The translations under genes were made by a program, and so were the position numbers. The notes beneath the pieces were generated by a model, which was not told the DNA's origin, did not search any database, and worked only from the letters and a program-made list of their open reading frames with translations. From the NCBI RefSeq assembly GCF_022808985.1, contig NZ_JAKZFT010000015.1, positions 16,694 through 80,693 on the forward strand: a stretch of DNA of 64,000 bases. The letters run 5' to 3'. Source of the stretch: Geotalea sp. SG265. GTDB lineage: Bacteria; Desulfobacterota; Desulfuromonadia; Geobacterales; Geobacteraceae. Shown here in pieces: positions 1-8,767 of the stretch (positions within the stretch are counted from its first letter, which is position 1; each line of letters begins with the position of its first letter).

Positions 1-1123
1 GGATCTCCTGCCCCGGATTTTCCGGCAGGTCAGGAAGCTGCAGCGCCTTTTCGATCGCCGGAGAAAAATTGAACCCCTCCAGGTGGGTCGTCCCGGGCCA
101 GGCCACCTCACCCCAGGTGAAGAGCCGGTCCGCATAGGCGGGATCGGGGCGCTGGATGCAGTTGGTGTTGAAGATGATGGCCCCGGGGAAATTGGGGAGC
201 TCCCGGGTCTGGTTTTGCCAGGCGGTGCCGAAGTGGCCGGCGAAATGGGCATATTTTCGCAGCCCCGGGTATCCGTTGGCGGGGAGCATCTCCCCGTGGG
301 TATAGATGTTGATCCCCTTCCCCTCGCACTGCTTGAGGAGTTCCTCCAGCATGGGAAGGTCGTGCCCCGAAACGACGATCCCCTTGCCGCGACGAGTGCC
401 CAGGTTGACCTTCATCGGCTCGGGATCGCCCAGGCGCTCGGCATGCCCCTGATAAAGAAGCTCCATGGTCCGCAGGTTCATCCTGCCGCACTCCAGGGCC
501 AGGGCGACGAAATCCTGGAGGGTCGTCCTGTGGTCCGCCGCAGCCGCCAGGGCGCGGTGGATGAAGGCATAGATCTCGTCGTCCTCCTTGCCCATCTCCG
601 CCGCGTGCCAGGCAAAGGCCCCCATGCCGAGGAGGCCGTAGATAACCAGCTCAAGCGCCGAGAGCACATCCGGGTCCTGATGCCAGGTACGAACCCCGTA
701 CTGTCTTCCCTGGGTGACAAGCCCCGCCGTATCCTGGGCAGCTTTCCATGCCTCCGGCCCGGCATCGAATTCGGGAGCCTTCTCCCCTTTCCGTTCCTGC
801 CAGGCCGTCTCGAAGAGAGACCGCGCCCGTTCCTTCACCTGGTAACAACGTTGCAGGCGCCGGGCAATGTCCTCCGGATCGAAGTTGACGTTGGTCACCC
901 GGGTAAAGAGGCCATCAAGCATGAAGCGATCCACCTCCGGGTCCTTCGCCCCCAGCTTCCGCGCCTGGTGAGCATAGACCGCCACCCCTTCCAGGCCGTG
1001 TATCATCAGGTCCAGCAAGGCGGCGACCTGGGGGTTCTTGCCGCAGTTTCCCATCACCTCGCACCCCACACCCTGGGCCGCCTGCTCGCATTGCCTGCAG
1101 AACATCGCTTTTTCCATGGCCAT
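1..1123 (-). CDS. hcp: Hybrid-cluster protein / hydroxylamine reductase (partial, C-terminus off window)
   Basis: This is the N-terminal ~374 residues of a hybrid-cluster protein, which reduces hydroxylamine or nitric oxide under nitrosative stress in the cytoplasm; the gene runs off the left edge. The start at 1123 gives MAMEKAMFCRQCEQAA, with a purine-rich GGAGA just before it. The N-terminal cysteines follow C-x2-C-x8-C-x5-C, the spacing of the [4Fe-4S] class and unlike the wider spacing of the enterobacterial [2Fe-2S] type. Later segments such as VVSGHDLPMLEELL and IYTHGEMLPA are typical of the family. The hybrid-cluster ligands near the C-terminus are outside the window. It is separated from the ebo genes by about 100 bp and so may have its own promoter. 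Confidence 0.95.
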   Translation of the reverse strand, partial: MAMEKAMFCRQCEQAAQGVGCEVMGNCGKNPQVAALLDLMIHGLEGVAVYAHQARKLGAKDPEVDRFMLDGLFTRVTNVNFDPEDIARRLQRCYQVKERARSLFETAWQERKGEKAPEFDAGPEAWKAAQDTAGLVTQGRQYGVRTWHQDPDVLSALELVIYGLLGMGAFAWHAAEMGKEDDEIYAFIHRALAAAADHRTTLQDFVALALECGRMNLRTMELLYQGHAERLGDPEPMKVNLGTRRGKGIVVSGHDLPMLEELLKQCEGKGINIYTHGEMLPANGYPGLRKYAHFAGHFGTAWQNQTRELPNFPGAIIFNTNCIQRPDPAYADRLFTWGEVAWPGTTHLEGFNFSPAIEKALQLPDLPENPGQEI

Positions 1124-1219
1124 TCTCCCTTGGATAGGTTTTTTATATAGACAGTATGGCAGCAACCGGCGCCAATTCAAGCAGTTACACCCTGACGTCG
1201 CCTTGGCAGGCTATCGGGC

Positions 1220-1921
1220 TCAGTCCCCCTTAATTTTCGTCTGGGCTGCCAGAGTGGCGATGCCGCCGGCAAGACCGGCAAAGATCCAGCCGATCCCCAT
1301 GGCCAGCGCCAGTGCCACGCCGTCCAAAAGCGGCACGCCGGCCAGCAGCACCGGCACCCGTGAATGGGCTTCGCCAGCATGTTTTTCCCGGCGCCCCACC
1401 ATGGTGATGTAGAGAATGTAGCCGAACTGCACCGCAGCCAGAACCAGGAGCAGGAGATTCGGTCGTCCGGCACAGGCAATGCCGCTGACGATGTAGATCA
1501 TGAACCGGCACCCGGCCATGGGAACGACCGCCAGAGAGGAAAAGCCGTGACTCAGGTTGTAGGTAATGACGAAAAGCAGCAGGATGCCCCCCCCGCAGAA
1601 GGCGTTCAATCCTCCGGCGGCGTAGAAAACACCGAGGGACGCGGTAAAGAGGGAAAGCCAGCAGATCCGCACCTCCCGTTCCCCGATCCTCCCCGATGGG
1701 AGTGGCCGGTCCGGCCGGTGCAGCCGGTCCGTATCGGCATCGAGCCAGTCGTTCAGCGCCATGCCGCCGCCGTACATCAGGGAAAACCCCAGGAGCAGCA
1801 GGACGATCTTCTTCAGCTGCCATCCCTCCCCCGCCAGCAGGCATGCCGCCAGGGTGTTGATCCAGACGGTTGGCAGGTTGCTGACCCGGCACAGTTCCAG
1901 ATAGATACGAAGAGGTTCCAT
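1220..1921 (-). CDS. eboC: UbiA-family prenyltransferase-like membrane protein, EboC type
   Basis: This is a 233-residue polytopic membrane protein of the UbiA superfamily, whose members transfer prenyl groups to aromatic acceptors. The first Asp-rich motif is intact as NDWLDADTD at about residues 57-65, followed by HRPDRPLPSG. I do not see the usual second Asp-rich motif, which is a reason to call it EboC-like and not UbiA proper. The start at 1921 is chosen because AGGGAG lies 7 nt upstream; an alternative start at 1942 overlaps the previous gene further. It is the last gene of the ebo-type operon, beginning just after the stop of the phosphatase gene. Its substrate is not known from sequence. 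Confidence 0.85.
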   Translation of the reverse strand: MEPLRIYLELCRVSNLPTVWINTLAACLLAGEGWQLKKIVLLLLGFSLMYGGGMALNDWLDADTDRLHRPDRPLPSGRIGEREVRICWLSLFTASLGVFYAAGGLNAFCGGGILLLFVITYNLSHGFSSLAVVPMAGCRFMIYIVSGIACAGRPNLLLLVLAAVQFGYILYITMVGRREKHAGEAHSRVPVLLAGVPLLDGVALALAMGIGWIFAGLAGGIATLAAQTKIKGD

Positions 1922-1925
1922 GGCA

Positions 1926-3293
1926 TCACTCCCTGAAAACATGGTCGAGGATCACATGAAAGACATCCTGGGCTGCAATCTGGTCGGAGCCGAGGAGATG
2001 TGGTTCCGAGGAAATAAGCAGGGGAAGCTCCCCGGGGTCCTCGGGCAGCCGGCCGTGGGAGCCCTTCACCAGCCCGGCATCGAGGGGGATCAGCTCCATG
2101 AGCGCACGCAGGCCCAGGCACTGCTTCAGGAGGGAGAATCCCACCCTCAGGGCCGGAAAGCGGAGCTTCGGGTCGAAGAACAGTTCGCATGGGTCGTAGC
2201 CCGGTTTGGCGTGGATGTTGACCGTCCTGGCGTAGTCGGGGGCCTTCCCGTCGTCGGTCCAGTAATAGTAGCTGAACCAGTATTCCCGGCCGGCAACCAG
2301 CACCAGTTCTCCCGAGCGCCGGTGTCCCAACCCCCATTCCTTCTTGCTTCGGGCATCAAGAACATGCTCGATGCCAGGCACCTGTCGAAAGAGGGCCGCC
2401 ACCCCCTCCACCTCCCGCTTCTCCCGTACGTAGACGTGGGCAACCTGGTGATCGGCCACGGCAAAGGCCCGGCTTGCCCCCACATCCAGGTACTCCCGCC
2501 CCAGGTCCGATTTCGTCGCCAGCAGCCCGGCCTCCCGCAGGATGCGGTTGGGGTGAAGCGGCCGGTCTGCCTTAGAAATGCCATATTCGGAGAGAAGGAT
2601 GACCCGGCACCCCCGGTCGCGGAAGAAATCCAGCAGGGAGCCGCAGACCTGGTCCAGCTCCCGCAAGTCCCCATGGATTGCCCCTTCCGGTCCCTCCTTC
2701 TGCAGCACGTAGTCAAGGTGGGGCAGATAGACCAGGTGCAGGACCGGGGCGAAGAGTTCCTCGACGGCCATGGCGGCATCGGCGATCCAGCGGGAAGAAG
2801 CGATGGACGTGGCTGGACCCCAGAAGCGGAAAAGGGGGAAGGTGCCGAAACGCCTGGTGAATATCTGCCGCAGGTGCGGCGGCTGGGTGTAGCAATCAGG
2901 CAGTTTGCGTCCGTCGGCACGATAGATGGGACGGGGGGTGACGCTCCAGTTGACATCGGTGGCCATGTTGTACCACCAGAAGCTGTTGGCGCAGGTGAAG
3001 TCCCGATTCATCGCCCGCCCCACCTGCCAGACCTTGTCCCCTTCCATGAGGCGGTTGGACTGGCGCCAGAAGAAGACCTCGGCCAGCTCGCGGAAATACC
3101 AACCGTTGCCGACGATGCCGTGCTGTGCCGGAAGCCTTCCCGTCAGAAAGGTCGCCTGCATGGTGCAGGTGACCGCCGGGCAGACCGGCCGGATGGAGGA
3201 GACGCTCCGGGCAAGCCCGTTAATCCGTGGCGTATGGGGACCTAGGAGGGAAGAACTGAGTCCGGCCACATTTATCACCACGGTCCGCTTCAT
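1926..3293 (-). CDS. eboF: Alkaline phosphatase / nucleotide pyrophosphatase superfamily protein, EboF type
   Basis: This 455-residue protein belongs to the type I phosphodiesterase/nucleotide pyrophosphatase family. Aligning TCTMQATFLTG with the family nucleophile motif places Thr42 as the nucleophile. The first metal ligand, normally Asp, appears as Asn8 in VVINVAGL, so the metal site may be altered; I recall this form as usual for EboF-like proteins but could not check. There is no signal peptide, so it should act in the cytoplasm. Its ATG overlaps the stop of the upstream eboE-like gene as ATGA, implying translational coupling. The product is part of the ebo metabolite-trafficking cluster, and its substrate is unknown. 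Confidence 0.85.
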   Translation of the reverse strand: MKRTVVINVAGLSSSLLGPHTPRINGLARSVSSIRPVCPAVTCTMQATFLTGRLPAQHGIVGNGWYFRELAEVFFWRQSNRLMEGDKVWQVGRAMNRDFTCANSFWWYNMATDVNWSVTPRPIYRADGRKLPDCYTQPPHLRQIFTRRFGTFPLFRFWGPATSIASSRWIADAAMAVEELFAPVLHLVYLPHLDYVLQKEGPEGAIHGDLRELDQVCGSLLDFFRDRGCRVILLSEYGISKADRPLHPNRILREAGLLATKSDLGREYLDVGASRAFAVADHQVAHVYVREKREVEGVAALFRQVPGIEHVLDARSKKEWGLGHRRSGELVLVAGREYWFSYYYWTDDGKAPDYARTVNIHAKPGYDPCELFFDPKLRFPALRVGFSLLKQCLGLRALMELIPLDAGLVKGSHGRLPEDPGELPLLISSEPHLLGSDQIAAQDVFHVILDHVFRE

Positions 3294-4366
3294 CGGATAC
3301 CTCCGACCCAGGCGAATTCACGGCAAATGGAATCGACGACGCTCCCCCGGCGCAGCTCCGGCGGCATGTTTTCATAGCTGTAGGTCTCGATTTCCAAAAG
3401 TGTCTGGGACGGCGCCCAGGCGAGCACTTCGTTGATGAAGGCGTTGGTGGTGCCGTAGAGGGCATTACCATCGTCGTAGAGGGGGAGGTGATAGTGAATG
3501 CGCCATTCTCCTGGCAGCAGGGGGGTATCGTCAAGGGCGTCGGCCAGGTCGGTGAAATGGACAGTGCCGGTATAGCTCCTGACGGTGGTCTGGTGCCGGT
3601 AGCAGTCATCTCTGAAGAGGGCCGCTGCCTGGCGGTGATTGGCGGTGATGCGGACCGCCGACGAGAGATGGATCTTGACCACGGGGATGCCCGCCTCCGC
3701 CAGGAGGGCGAAGGCCGTACGCGGTTCTTCATGGAGCACGGCGGCATGGCAGCAATCGAAACAGACGCCGATCAGCCGCCGCAGGTCCCGGGGCAGAGCC
3801 ATTGCTTCCACGAACCAAACCACATCCCGGGTCGTTTCCAGCAGGCATCCCGGCTCCGGTTCCAGGGCAAGGAGGATCGGTTTGCCGGCCGAGGCGGAAA
3901 GTTCCAGCGCTCTCAGCACCGTAATCAGGTTGCGCCGGACTGCCGCCAGGTCTGCCCGGGAAATATGGCGGCCGCAGGCGATGGGAAGGGTGGAGATGGA
4001 CCCGGTCAGTGAGGGGGGAAGCCAGAGCCTGAGGAGCCGGATCAGGTCCAGGGTATAGCGAACCCGCTCCAGACTGCGCCAGTCGGGCAGGTAAGCCCTT
4101 TCCTTGATTGAGCCGCCATGGAAGGGACCATAGGGAAAGCCGTTGAGGGTGGGGATGAAGCAGCCGTTGTCGGCGCAGCAGTCCACGAATCGCAAGGCCG
4201 CCGCCGGAGTGGCCTGCCCGGCGGCGAGGGCAGAAAGACGCAGCCCCACCGGGAATGCCGCATCGGGGGCAACGACGCGCTTTACCTGGAGAACCCGGGG
4301 CCAGACCCCGGTCAGGACCTCATCCCAGCTGTGGCCGGGATGGATATTGGTGCAGTAGGTCAGCAC
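3290..4366 (-). CDS. eboE: TIM-barrel protein of the EboE family (xylose isomerase-like)
   Basis: A 358-residue cytoplasmic protein with the pattern of a sugar-phosphate isomerase/epimerase TIM barrel. Metal or active-site candidates are visible as LALEPEP, GVCFDCCHAAV, VKIHLSSAV and the C-terminal LLEIETYSYE. The N-terminus, LTYCTNIHPGHSW, is the signature I associate with EboE ('metabolite traffic protein'). It overlaps the upstream TatD-like gene by 7 bp and the downstream eboF gene by 4 bp, so all three are co-translated. The exact reaction is unknown. In cyanobacteria ebo genes are linked to export of scytonemin precursors. Confidence 0.85.
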   Translation of the reverse strand: MLTYCTNIHPGHSWDEVLTGVWPRVLQVKRVVAPDAAFPVGLRLSALAAGQATPAAALRFVDCCADNGCFIPTLNGFPYGPFHGGSIKERAYLPDWRSLERVRYTLDLIRLLRLWLPPSLTGSISTLPIACGRHISRADLAAVRRNLITVLRALELSASAGKPILLALEPEPGCLLETTRDVVWFVEAMALPRDLRRLIGVCFDCCHAAVLHEEPRTAFALLAEAGIPVVKIHLSSAVRITANHRQAAALFRDDCYRHQTTVRSYTGTVHFTDLADALDDTPLLPGEWRIHYHLPLYDDGNALYGTTNAFINEVLAWAPSQTLLEIETYSYENMPPELRRGSVVDSICREFAWVGGIR

Positions 4367-5178
4367 CGGAGCCGAAACCGCGGCGACTGGCCGAGGAATG
4401 AGGCGGGGTTTTGAAAAAGCACCGTGTCCACGGCCTCATCGCTGAAGCCGCGGCGCCGCATCTCCTCACCGGCCGCCACCACCGCCAGGGGGTTACTCAC
4501 CCCCCAGTCCGCCGCCGAATCGAGCCAGACCCGCTCAAGACCCGATGTTTCAAGGATATCCACAGCCCGTTCTATCGAGCACTTGGAATGGGGGTAGAGG
4601 GTGATCCCGGCCCAGAAGCCCCGCTCACGGATGAGGCCGATGGTATGCTCCTCAGCGTGGTCGATGAGGACCCGGTCGGGTGAGATGCGGGAATCTGCAC
4701 GGATGATGTCGAGAATGAGCCGGGTCCCCTTGAGCTTGTCCTCCAGGTGGGGCGTGTGGACGAGGATCAGTTCATTGCGCCGGGCCGCCAGCTCCACCTG
4801 CCACTCCAGCACCTTGACTTCGTTCTTGCCGTTGCGGTTCAGGCCGATCTCTCCGATCCCCAGGACCGTGGGGCGGTCCAGGAATTCCGGGAGTATCTCC
4901 ATCACCTCCATGGCCAGCCCCAGATCGACCGCCTCCTTTGGGTTGAGGCAGAGCCAGCAGTAATGGCCGATGCCGAACCCGGCGGCCCGCTTCGGCTCGA
5001 CAACCGTCAACTGCTCGAAGTAGTCGGCGAAGCCTGCAGCGGTTTTTCGATCATAGCCGGGCCAGAATGCCGGCTCGGTAACGATGCCGATGCCATGCAT
5101 GGCCATGGCCCGGTAGTCGTCGGTGGTGCGGGAAACCATGTGAATATGGGGCTCGATGATCACCGGGGGGGCCTCCAT
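4360..5178 (-). CDS. eboB: TatD-family metal hydrolase, EboB type
   Basis: A 272-residue amidohydrolase-fold protein of the TatD family. All the expected metal ligands are visible: the H-x-H pair His11/His13, Glu110 in GIGEIGLN, His141 in LVHTPH, His174 in IDHAEEH and Asp220 in WLDSAADWG. The protein lacks the strong nuclease-like features of housekeeping TatD and its context (eboE, eboF, eboC downstream) points to the EboB subgroup. It starts 19 bp inside the end of the small upstream ORF, suggesting coupled translation. A precise substrate cannot be deduced. Confidence 0.85.
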   Translation of the reverse strand: MEAPPVIIEPHIHMVSRTTDDYRAMAMHGIGIVTEPAFWPGYDRKTAAGFADYFEQLTVVEPKRAAGFGIGHYCWLCLNPKEAVDLGLAMEVMEILPEFLDRPTVLGIGEIGLNRNGKNEVKVLEWQVELAARRNELILVHTPHLEDKLKGTRLILDIIRADSRISPDRVLIDHAEEHTIGLIRERGFWAGITLYPHSKCSIERAVDILETSGLERVWLDSAADWGVSNPLAVVAAGEEMRRRGFSDEAVDTVLFQNPASFLGQSPRFRLRC

Positions 5179-5465
5179 GCACCCTGCGCCCGCTGTGGCG
5201 GCAGGACGTCTTCCAGGGGCTGCAGTGTGGGATCGCTCAAAAGCAGCAGGATCTCCCGCACCCGGTTCCCCTCCACGGAAGAGATGATTTCCAGCGCCTG
5301 GAATATGGCCCGGTAGCGGAAATCCTTCCTCGCCCCATCACTCCCTTCGAAGCGGTCGATGCGGTCGATGAAGGCTGCTATCTCCAGGATCCGGGCACGG
5401 CACTTGACGAAATCCCGCTCCAGGAGCTCCATGGCAGTCGGTTTACGGTGCTGTCCCATCTTCAT
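5160..5465 (-). CDS. Small alpha-helical protein in the eboA position
   Basis: A 101-residue ORF starting MKMGQHRKPT, with a charged helical body (LLERDFVKCRARI, IFQALEIISSVEGNRVREIL). Its ATG overlaps the stop of the eboD-like gene by 4 bp (ATGA), and its 3' end overlaps eboB, so it is embedded in the operon. EboA proteins known to me are roughly twice this length, so this could be a short or divergent EboA or an unrelated helper; I could not recognise a domain. The same reading frame continues open upstream but antisense-like content there argues for the start at 5465. Confidence 0.65.
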   Translation of the reverse strand: MKMGQHRKPTAMELLERDFVKCRARILEIAAFIDRIDRFEGSDGARKDFRYRAIFQALEIISSVEGNRVREILLLLSDPTLQPLEDVLPPQRAQGAWRPPR

Positions 5466-6652
5466 GAGGATTCCCGCCTTTTTAATGGAAGTGACATCAA
5501 CCGGCGCCGTGCCCGGTGCAAGGCCTCCGGGTCCAGCTGGTGCAGTTCCGTCCGGCAACCGATACCGACGGGAAGGGTAATGCTGAGACCACCCCCCAGA
5601 TGCTGACGGAAACGGTCGAGGGCCGCCTGCAGGTCGAGACCGGCCAGGAGCGGATGAAAAAGCCGGAACCCCAGATCCCGGAGCAGGCCGAGGATGGCGT
5701 CCCCTTCCTCCTCGGTCATCAACCCCTTTTCTGCGGCATAGAGGCAATCCAGCGCCATGCCCATGGCCACCGCCTCGCCGTGAAGAATCTCGCCGCCGCT
5801 CGCCTCCTCCAGAGCGTGACCCGACCAGTGGCCGAAGTCGAGGGGACGTGCCGAGCCCTTCTCGAAGGGGTCCCCGGCGGCCACATGCTGCAGGTGCAGC
5901 ATTGCGCACCTGATGATCGTCTCCTCCAGCAGCCCCGGCTCCAGTAAAGCCAGCTCCCGATGCTTTGCCGACAACAGGTGGAAAAAATCGCCGTCCTTGA
6001 TCACCGCCACCTTGACTGCTTCGGCAAGCCCCGCCCGCCGCTGCCGGAGAGGCAGGGTGTGAAGGAACTGGAAATCGTTGACAACGGCGAAAGGGGGCGC
6101 GAAGGTGCCGACCCAGTTTTTCCTGCCGAAGGCGTTGTAGCCGTTCTTGACGCCGATGCCCGCGTCACTTTGGGCCAGTGTCGTCGTCGGCAGCCTGACC
6201 AGCCTCAGCCCACGGTGGGCGGTGGCAGCGGCATAGCCCACCACATCGAGAAACGCGCCGCCGCCGATGGCCAGCACCACCGAATGGCGGCACAGCTGGT
6301 GTCGATGAAAAAGGCGGTGCAGAATTTCCACCTGGCCCGGGCCATTCTTGCACCGTTCCCCGCCGGGGAGCACGTGCAAGGGGGAAACCAGGCGCAAGAC
6401 ATCGCAGTGGCATGCGGCATAGGTTGCAACGTCCTCTGCCAGCCCCCCATTGGCCTCGGTAACGCCGCTGTCGGCAACGGGAAACACCGCAACCGGCCCG
6501 AAGGATCGCAGCGCAGTCGCCAGGGCGTCGTTGCCGGGAGCGAAGGCATTCCTGGTAAAGACGACGGGAAAACGCCACGGCACGTTGAATTCCTGCCACA
6601 CGACCCGCTCAGGTACGCTTTCTTCCGCCGATGGGTCCTCGGGCTGCTCCAT
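5462..6652 (-). CDS. eboD: 3-dehydroquinate synthase-like protein, EboD type
   Basis: A 396-residue member of the dehydroquinate synthase-like superfamily. The NAD-binding GGGAFLDVVGYAAAT segment, LPTTTLAQSDAGIG, and the zinc ligands Glu in GLAEAVK, His in DFGHWSGH and His in ILHGEAVAMG are all present. A standalone aroB would be shorter and would sit with shikimate genes. Here it heads the ebo-type genes, so it is assigned to EboD, a paralogue probably acting on a sugar phosphate or cyclitol precursor. It starts only 3 bp after the stop of the cytochrome gene and overlaps the next ORF by 4 bp. Confidence 0.85.
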   Translation of the reverse strand: MEQPEDPSAEESVPERVVWQEFNVPWRFPVVFTRNAFAPGNDALATALRSFGPVAVFPVADSGVTEANGGLAEDVATYAACHCDVLRLVSPLHVLPGGERCKNGPGQVEILHRLFHRHQLCRHSVVLAIGGGAFLDVVGYAAATAHRGLRLVRLPTTTLAQSDAGIGVKNGYNAFGRKNWVGTFAPPFAVVNDFQFLHTLPLRQRRAGLAEAVKVAVIKDGDFFHLLSAKHRELALLEPGLLEETIIRCAMLHLQHVAAGDPFEKGSARPLDFGHWSGHALEEASGGEILHGEAVAMGMALDCLYAAEKGLMTEEEGDAILGLLRDLGFRLFHPLLAGLDLQAALDRFRQHLGGGLSITLPVGIGCRTELHQLDPEALHRARRRLMSLPLKRRESS

Positions 6653-6655
6653 GAA

Positions 6656-6988
6656 TCAGTGTTCCCGGAGGACCTGCAGGTAAGCGAGGATATCGTCAAG
6701 CTTCTCGTCGGGGAGGAATTCTTTGGAGAAAGCCGGCATCGCCCCGGCCCCGAAGCGGACCTGGGTCCGTATCAGCGGACCGGTCAGGGGTTTGTTGTTG
6801 AGGGCGAAACCGACGCCGCTCTCTCCCAGGGGATGGCATTTGTTGCAATAGGTCATGAAATATTTTTCCCCCCGGACTTCCTTTTCCGTGGAGAGCGTCA
6901 GCGGCCCGGCAATGTTTTCTCCCCGCCGGGGGGTGCCGCAGGCGCACAGTAAGAGAACCGCCATCACTGCCAGGGTCATGTACCGCAT
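6656..6988 (-). CDS. One-haem c-type cytochrome lipoprotein
   Basis: A 110-residue exported lipoprotein. The signal peptide ends in a lipobox (LCAC) with Cys17 as the lipidation site. A single CNKCH haem-binding motif occurs at residues 48-52, and Met84 in GAMPAFS is the likely axial ligand, giving a class I cytochrome c fold. The start at 6988 is preferred over 7000 because GGGGG precedes it by about 4 nt. It lies 35 bp after the quinoprotein-like gene and 3 bp before eboD, so it probably carries electrons from a periplasmic oxidation linked to the ebo pathway (inference). Confidence 0.9.
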   Translation of the reverse strand: MRYMTLAVMAVLLLCACGTPRRGENIAGPLTLSTEKEVRGEKYFMTYCNKCHPLGESGVGFALNNKPLTGPLIRTQVRFGAGAMPAFSKEFLPDEKLDDILAYLQVLREH

Positions 6989-7023
6989 GGTGCCCCCCAA
7001 TGATTGCTTTCAGTCTCGCATTG

Positions 7024-8481
7024 TTATTTCACTTCCCGCGTGATGCGCCACAACACCCCGGTTTTCCGCTGGGGCTCCGCACCCTTTTCCGTCTCCTTGA
7101 GAATACCGAAATCGACCACGTAAAGCGCTTCCCCCGATGGATCGAAGCGGGCGGCAATGGGTCGTTCGAATCCACTGCTTTCCAAAGCCGAGGCGGGACC
7201 AATCTTTTTCCCGCTGTTGGCGGCGAACTCATTGATCACCCCGGTCCGCACATCCACCCGTACCACTTTGAATCCCACTGCACCCAGGGACTTGCCTGTT
7301 GCCGGCGATTGGTCCCCGAAGAGGGCGATGAATGCTTCGCCCCGGTGGCCGAATGATTCGTTGCGGGAAAAATCGAAGCCGTCGGCCGAGGCATGAACCG
7401 GCAGGATGGCCGCCGGATTGGGGGGATGGTTCGGGTACTCCGCCAGCAGAAGGCGCGGTTTTTCCTGGAGGAATGGTTTGAATTGGTTGCCTTCGTCCAG
7501 GCGCAGCCCCGCACTGTAGTCCGGCCAGCCGTACCAGGTGCCTTCCTTCACCAGCCAAAGGGGGTCGCCGGCGCCGAAGACCGGCCTGCTCCCCCGGTCG
7601 TCATAGCCGTTGTCCGTAACGAAGAGCTCGCCGTCGGGTGAAAATGCCAGGCCGAAGGGATTACGGAATCCCCATGCCACGAGCTTCAGGTCCCCGCCGT
7701 CCGGATTCACCCTGAAAACGGCACCGTTACAGGGTATCCGCCCCTTTATCACCTGCCCCTTGCTGGTTGCCGTGCCGAAAGGAGCGAAGGCTCCCGTCGA
7801 CACCTCCCCTGTCCCCTTGAGGAAATCCTTTGAGCGGTAGTTTTCCCCGGTAAGCCTAATGTCGCGGCAGGCGGTATCGTGGAACCCCGGATAGCGCTTC
7901 AGCCAGCCGAACTTCAGGTTGTCTTCCCCGACGATGGCGGAGTTGGTGGCCGTCCCGATACCGAAGTAGATGAGCCCGTCACGGCCCGCGACCGGACCGT
8001 TGGTATGATGATCACCCCGTGAGGGGAGATGATCGGCAATGGTCGTTATCTCGCCGTTGTCGGCAATGCGCAGGATCCTGCCCCCTTCCAGCTCGCCCCC
8101 TTCAGCAACATAAAATGCCCCATCGTGCCTGACGGCGCCGGTCCATGGCCCGTTTTCACCCCCTTCGGCAATAACCCGCAGCCCCCCGTCCGCCACACGC
8201 AGGAGCCGGGGGGTCTCCCACACTTCGCCATAGGAGTATCCCGCCTCCACCACATAGACATTCCCCTTTTCGTCGAAGGTGACCCCTGTGGGAAAGGTCA
8301 GGCCGGTGGCAACGACCTCGATGCGATAGCCGAAGGGGAGGGAGATATCCGCCGGATCGACCCGCCTTCCCTCCTCTGCCAGTTCCGTCTGTCCACCTCC
8401 GCCGCTGGACGGCCTCATTGCATAGCAGCCAGCAAGGCATGCGACCATGATGAACATGCAGATAAATCGTATTTTGCCCAT
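7024..8481 (-). CDS. PQQ-dependent sugar dehydrogenase-like beta-propeller lipoprotein
   Basis: A 485-residue exported lipoprotein (lipobox LAGC, Cys19) with a glucose/sorbosone dehydrogenase-like beta-propeller. Repeated blade motifs include VVATGLTFPTGVTFDEKGNVYV, split here as LTFPTGVTF and DEKGNVYVVE, and WGFRNPFGLAFSPDGELFV (seen as FRNPFGLAFSPDG). The RNPFG element is characteristic of soluble aldose dehydrogenases. It is followed by the cytochrome lipoprotein and the ebo genes, so it may oxidise an exported metabolite in the periplasm and pass electrons to that cytochrome. Whether PQQ is bound cannot be shown from sequence alone. Confidence 0.8.
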   Translation of the reverse strand: MGKIRFICMFIMVACLAGCYAMRPSSGGGGQTELAEEGRRVDPADISLPFGYRIEVVATGLTFPTGVTFDEKGNVYVVEAGYSYGEVWETPRLLRVADGGLRVIAEGGENGPWTGAVRHDGAFYVAEGGELEGGRILRIADNGEITTIADHLPSRGDHHTNGPVAGRDGLIYFGIGTATNSAIVGEDNLKFGWLKRYPGFHDTACRDIRLTGENYRSKDFLKGTGEVSTGAFAPFGTATSKGQVIKGRIPCNGAVFRVNPDGGDLKLVAWGFRNPFGLAFSPDGELFVTDNGYDDRGSRPVFGAGDPLWLVKEGTWYGWPDYSAGLRLDEGNQFKPFLQEKPRLLLAEYPNHPPNPAAILPVHASADGFDFSRNESFGHRGEAFIALFGDQSPATGKSLGAVGFKVVRVDVRTGVINEFAANSGKKIGPASALESSGFERPIAARFDPSGEALYVVDFGILKETEKGAEPQRKTGVLWRITREVK

Positions 8482-8524
8482 GCCGGTTCCTCGTCTGTGT
8501 GCAGTTTTTTCCGAGCTCTGCAGG

Positions 8525-8767
8525 TTACTTGATCAGCTGCATGCGCTCGATCTCGTCCTTCCGGGCATTGTATTCCTTGTCGTCCATCTTGCCTGCTTTG
8601 TGGTCATTTTCTATTCTCTGCTTTTCCTGATGCAGCCGGTATTCGTATACGCCGCCACCTGCTGCCGCGCCGCCCAGCGCCCCGACAGTCGCAGTGCCGC
8701 CGGTGGTGCCGCATCCTGCCATGATAAATGAGACAAGCAATCCTATTGCAGCCAGCGCCTTTTTCAT
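8525..8767 (-). CDS. Small glycine-zipper-like lipoprotein
   Basis: An 80-residue lipoprotein: signal peptide, lipobox MAGC, a Gly/Ala-rich GALGGAAAGGG segment resembling a glycine zipper, then a charged C-terminal helix ending KDEIERMQLIK, similar to short SHOCT-like tails. The start at 8767 is chosen because GGAGG lies 6 nt upstream. It is 43 bp upstream of the beta-propeller gene and may be part of the same transcript. Function unknown; probably envelope-associated. Confidence 0.8.
   Translation of the reverse strand: MKKALAAIGLLVSFIMAGCGTTGGTATVGALGGAAAGGGVYEYRLHQEKQRIENDHKAGKMDDKEYNARKDEIERMQLIK

Noticed and set aside
1920..3245. 441-codon plus-strand open frame
   Set aside because: It is fully antisense to the eboF-like gene, which has clear family motifs; high GC keeps the opposite strand open.
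5466..5909. Upstream extension of the small eboA-position ORF
   Set aside because: The extension lies inside eboD in another frame, is Arg/Gly/Pro-rich and lacks a ribosome site; the 4-bp ATGA overlap gives the real start.
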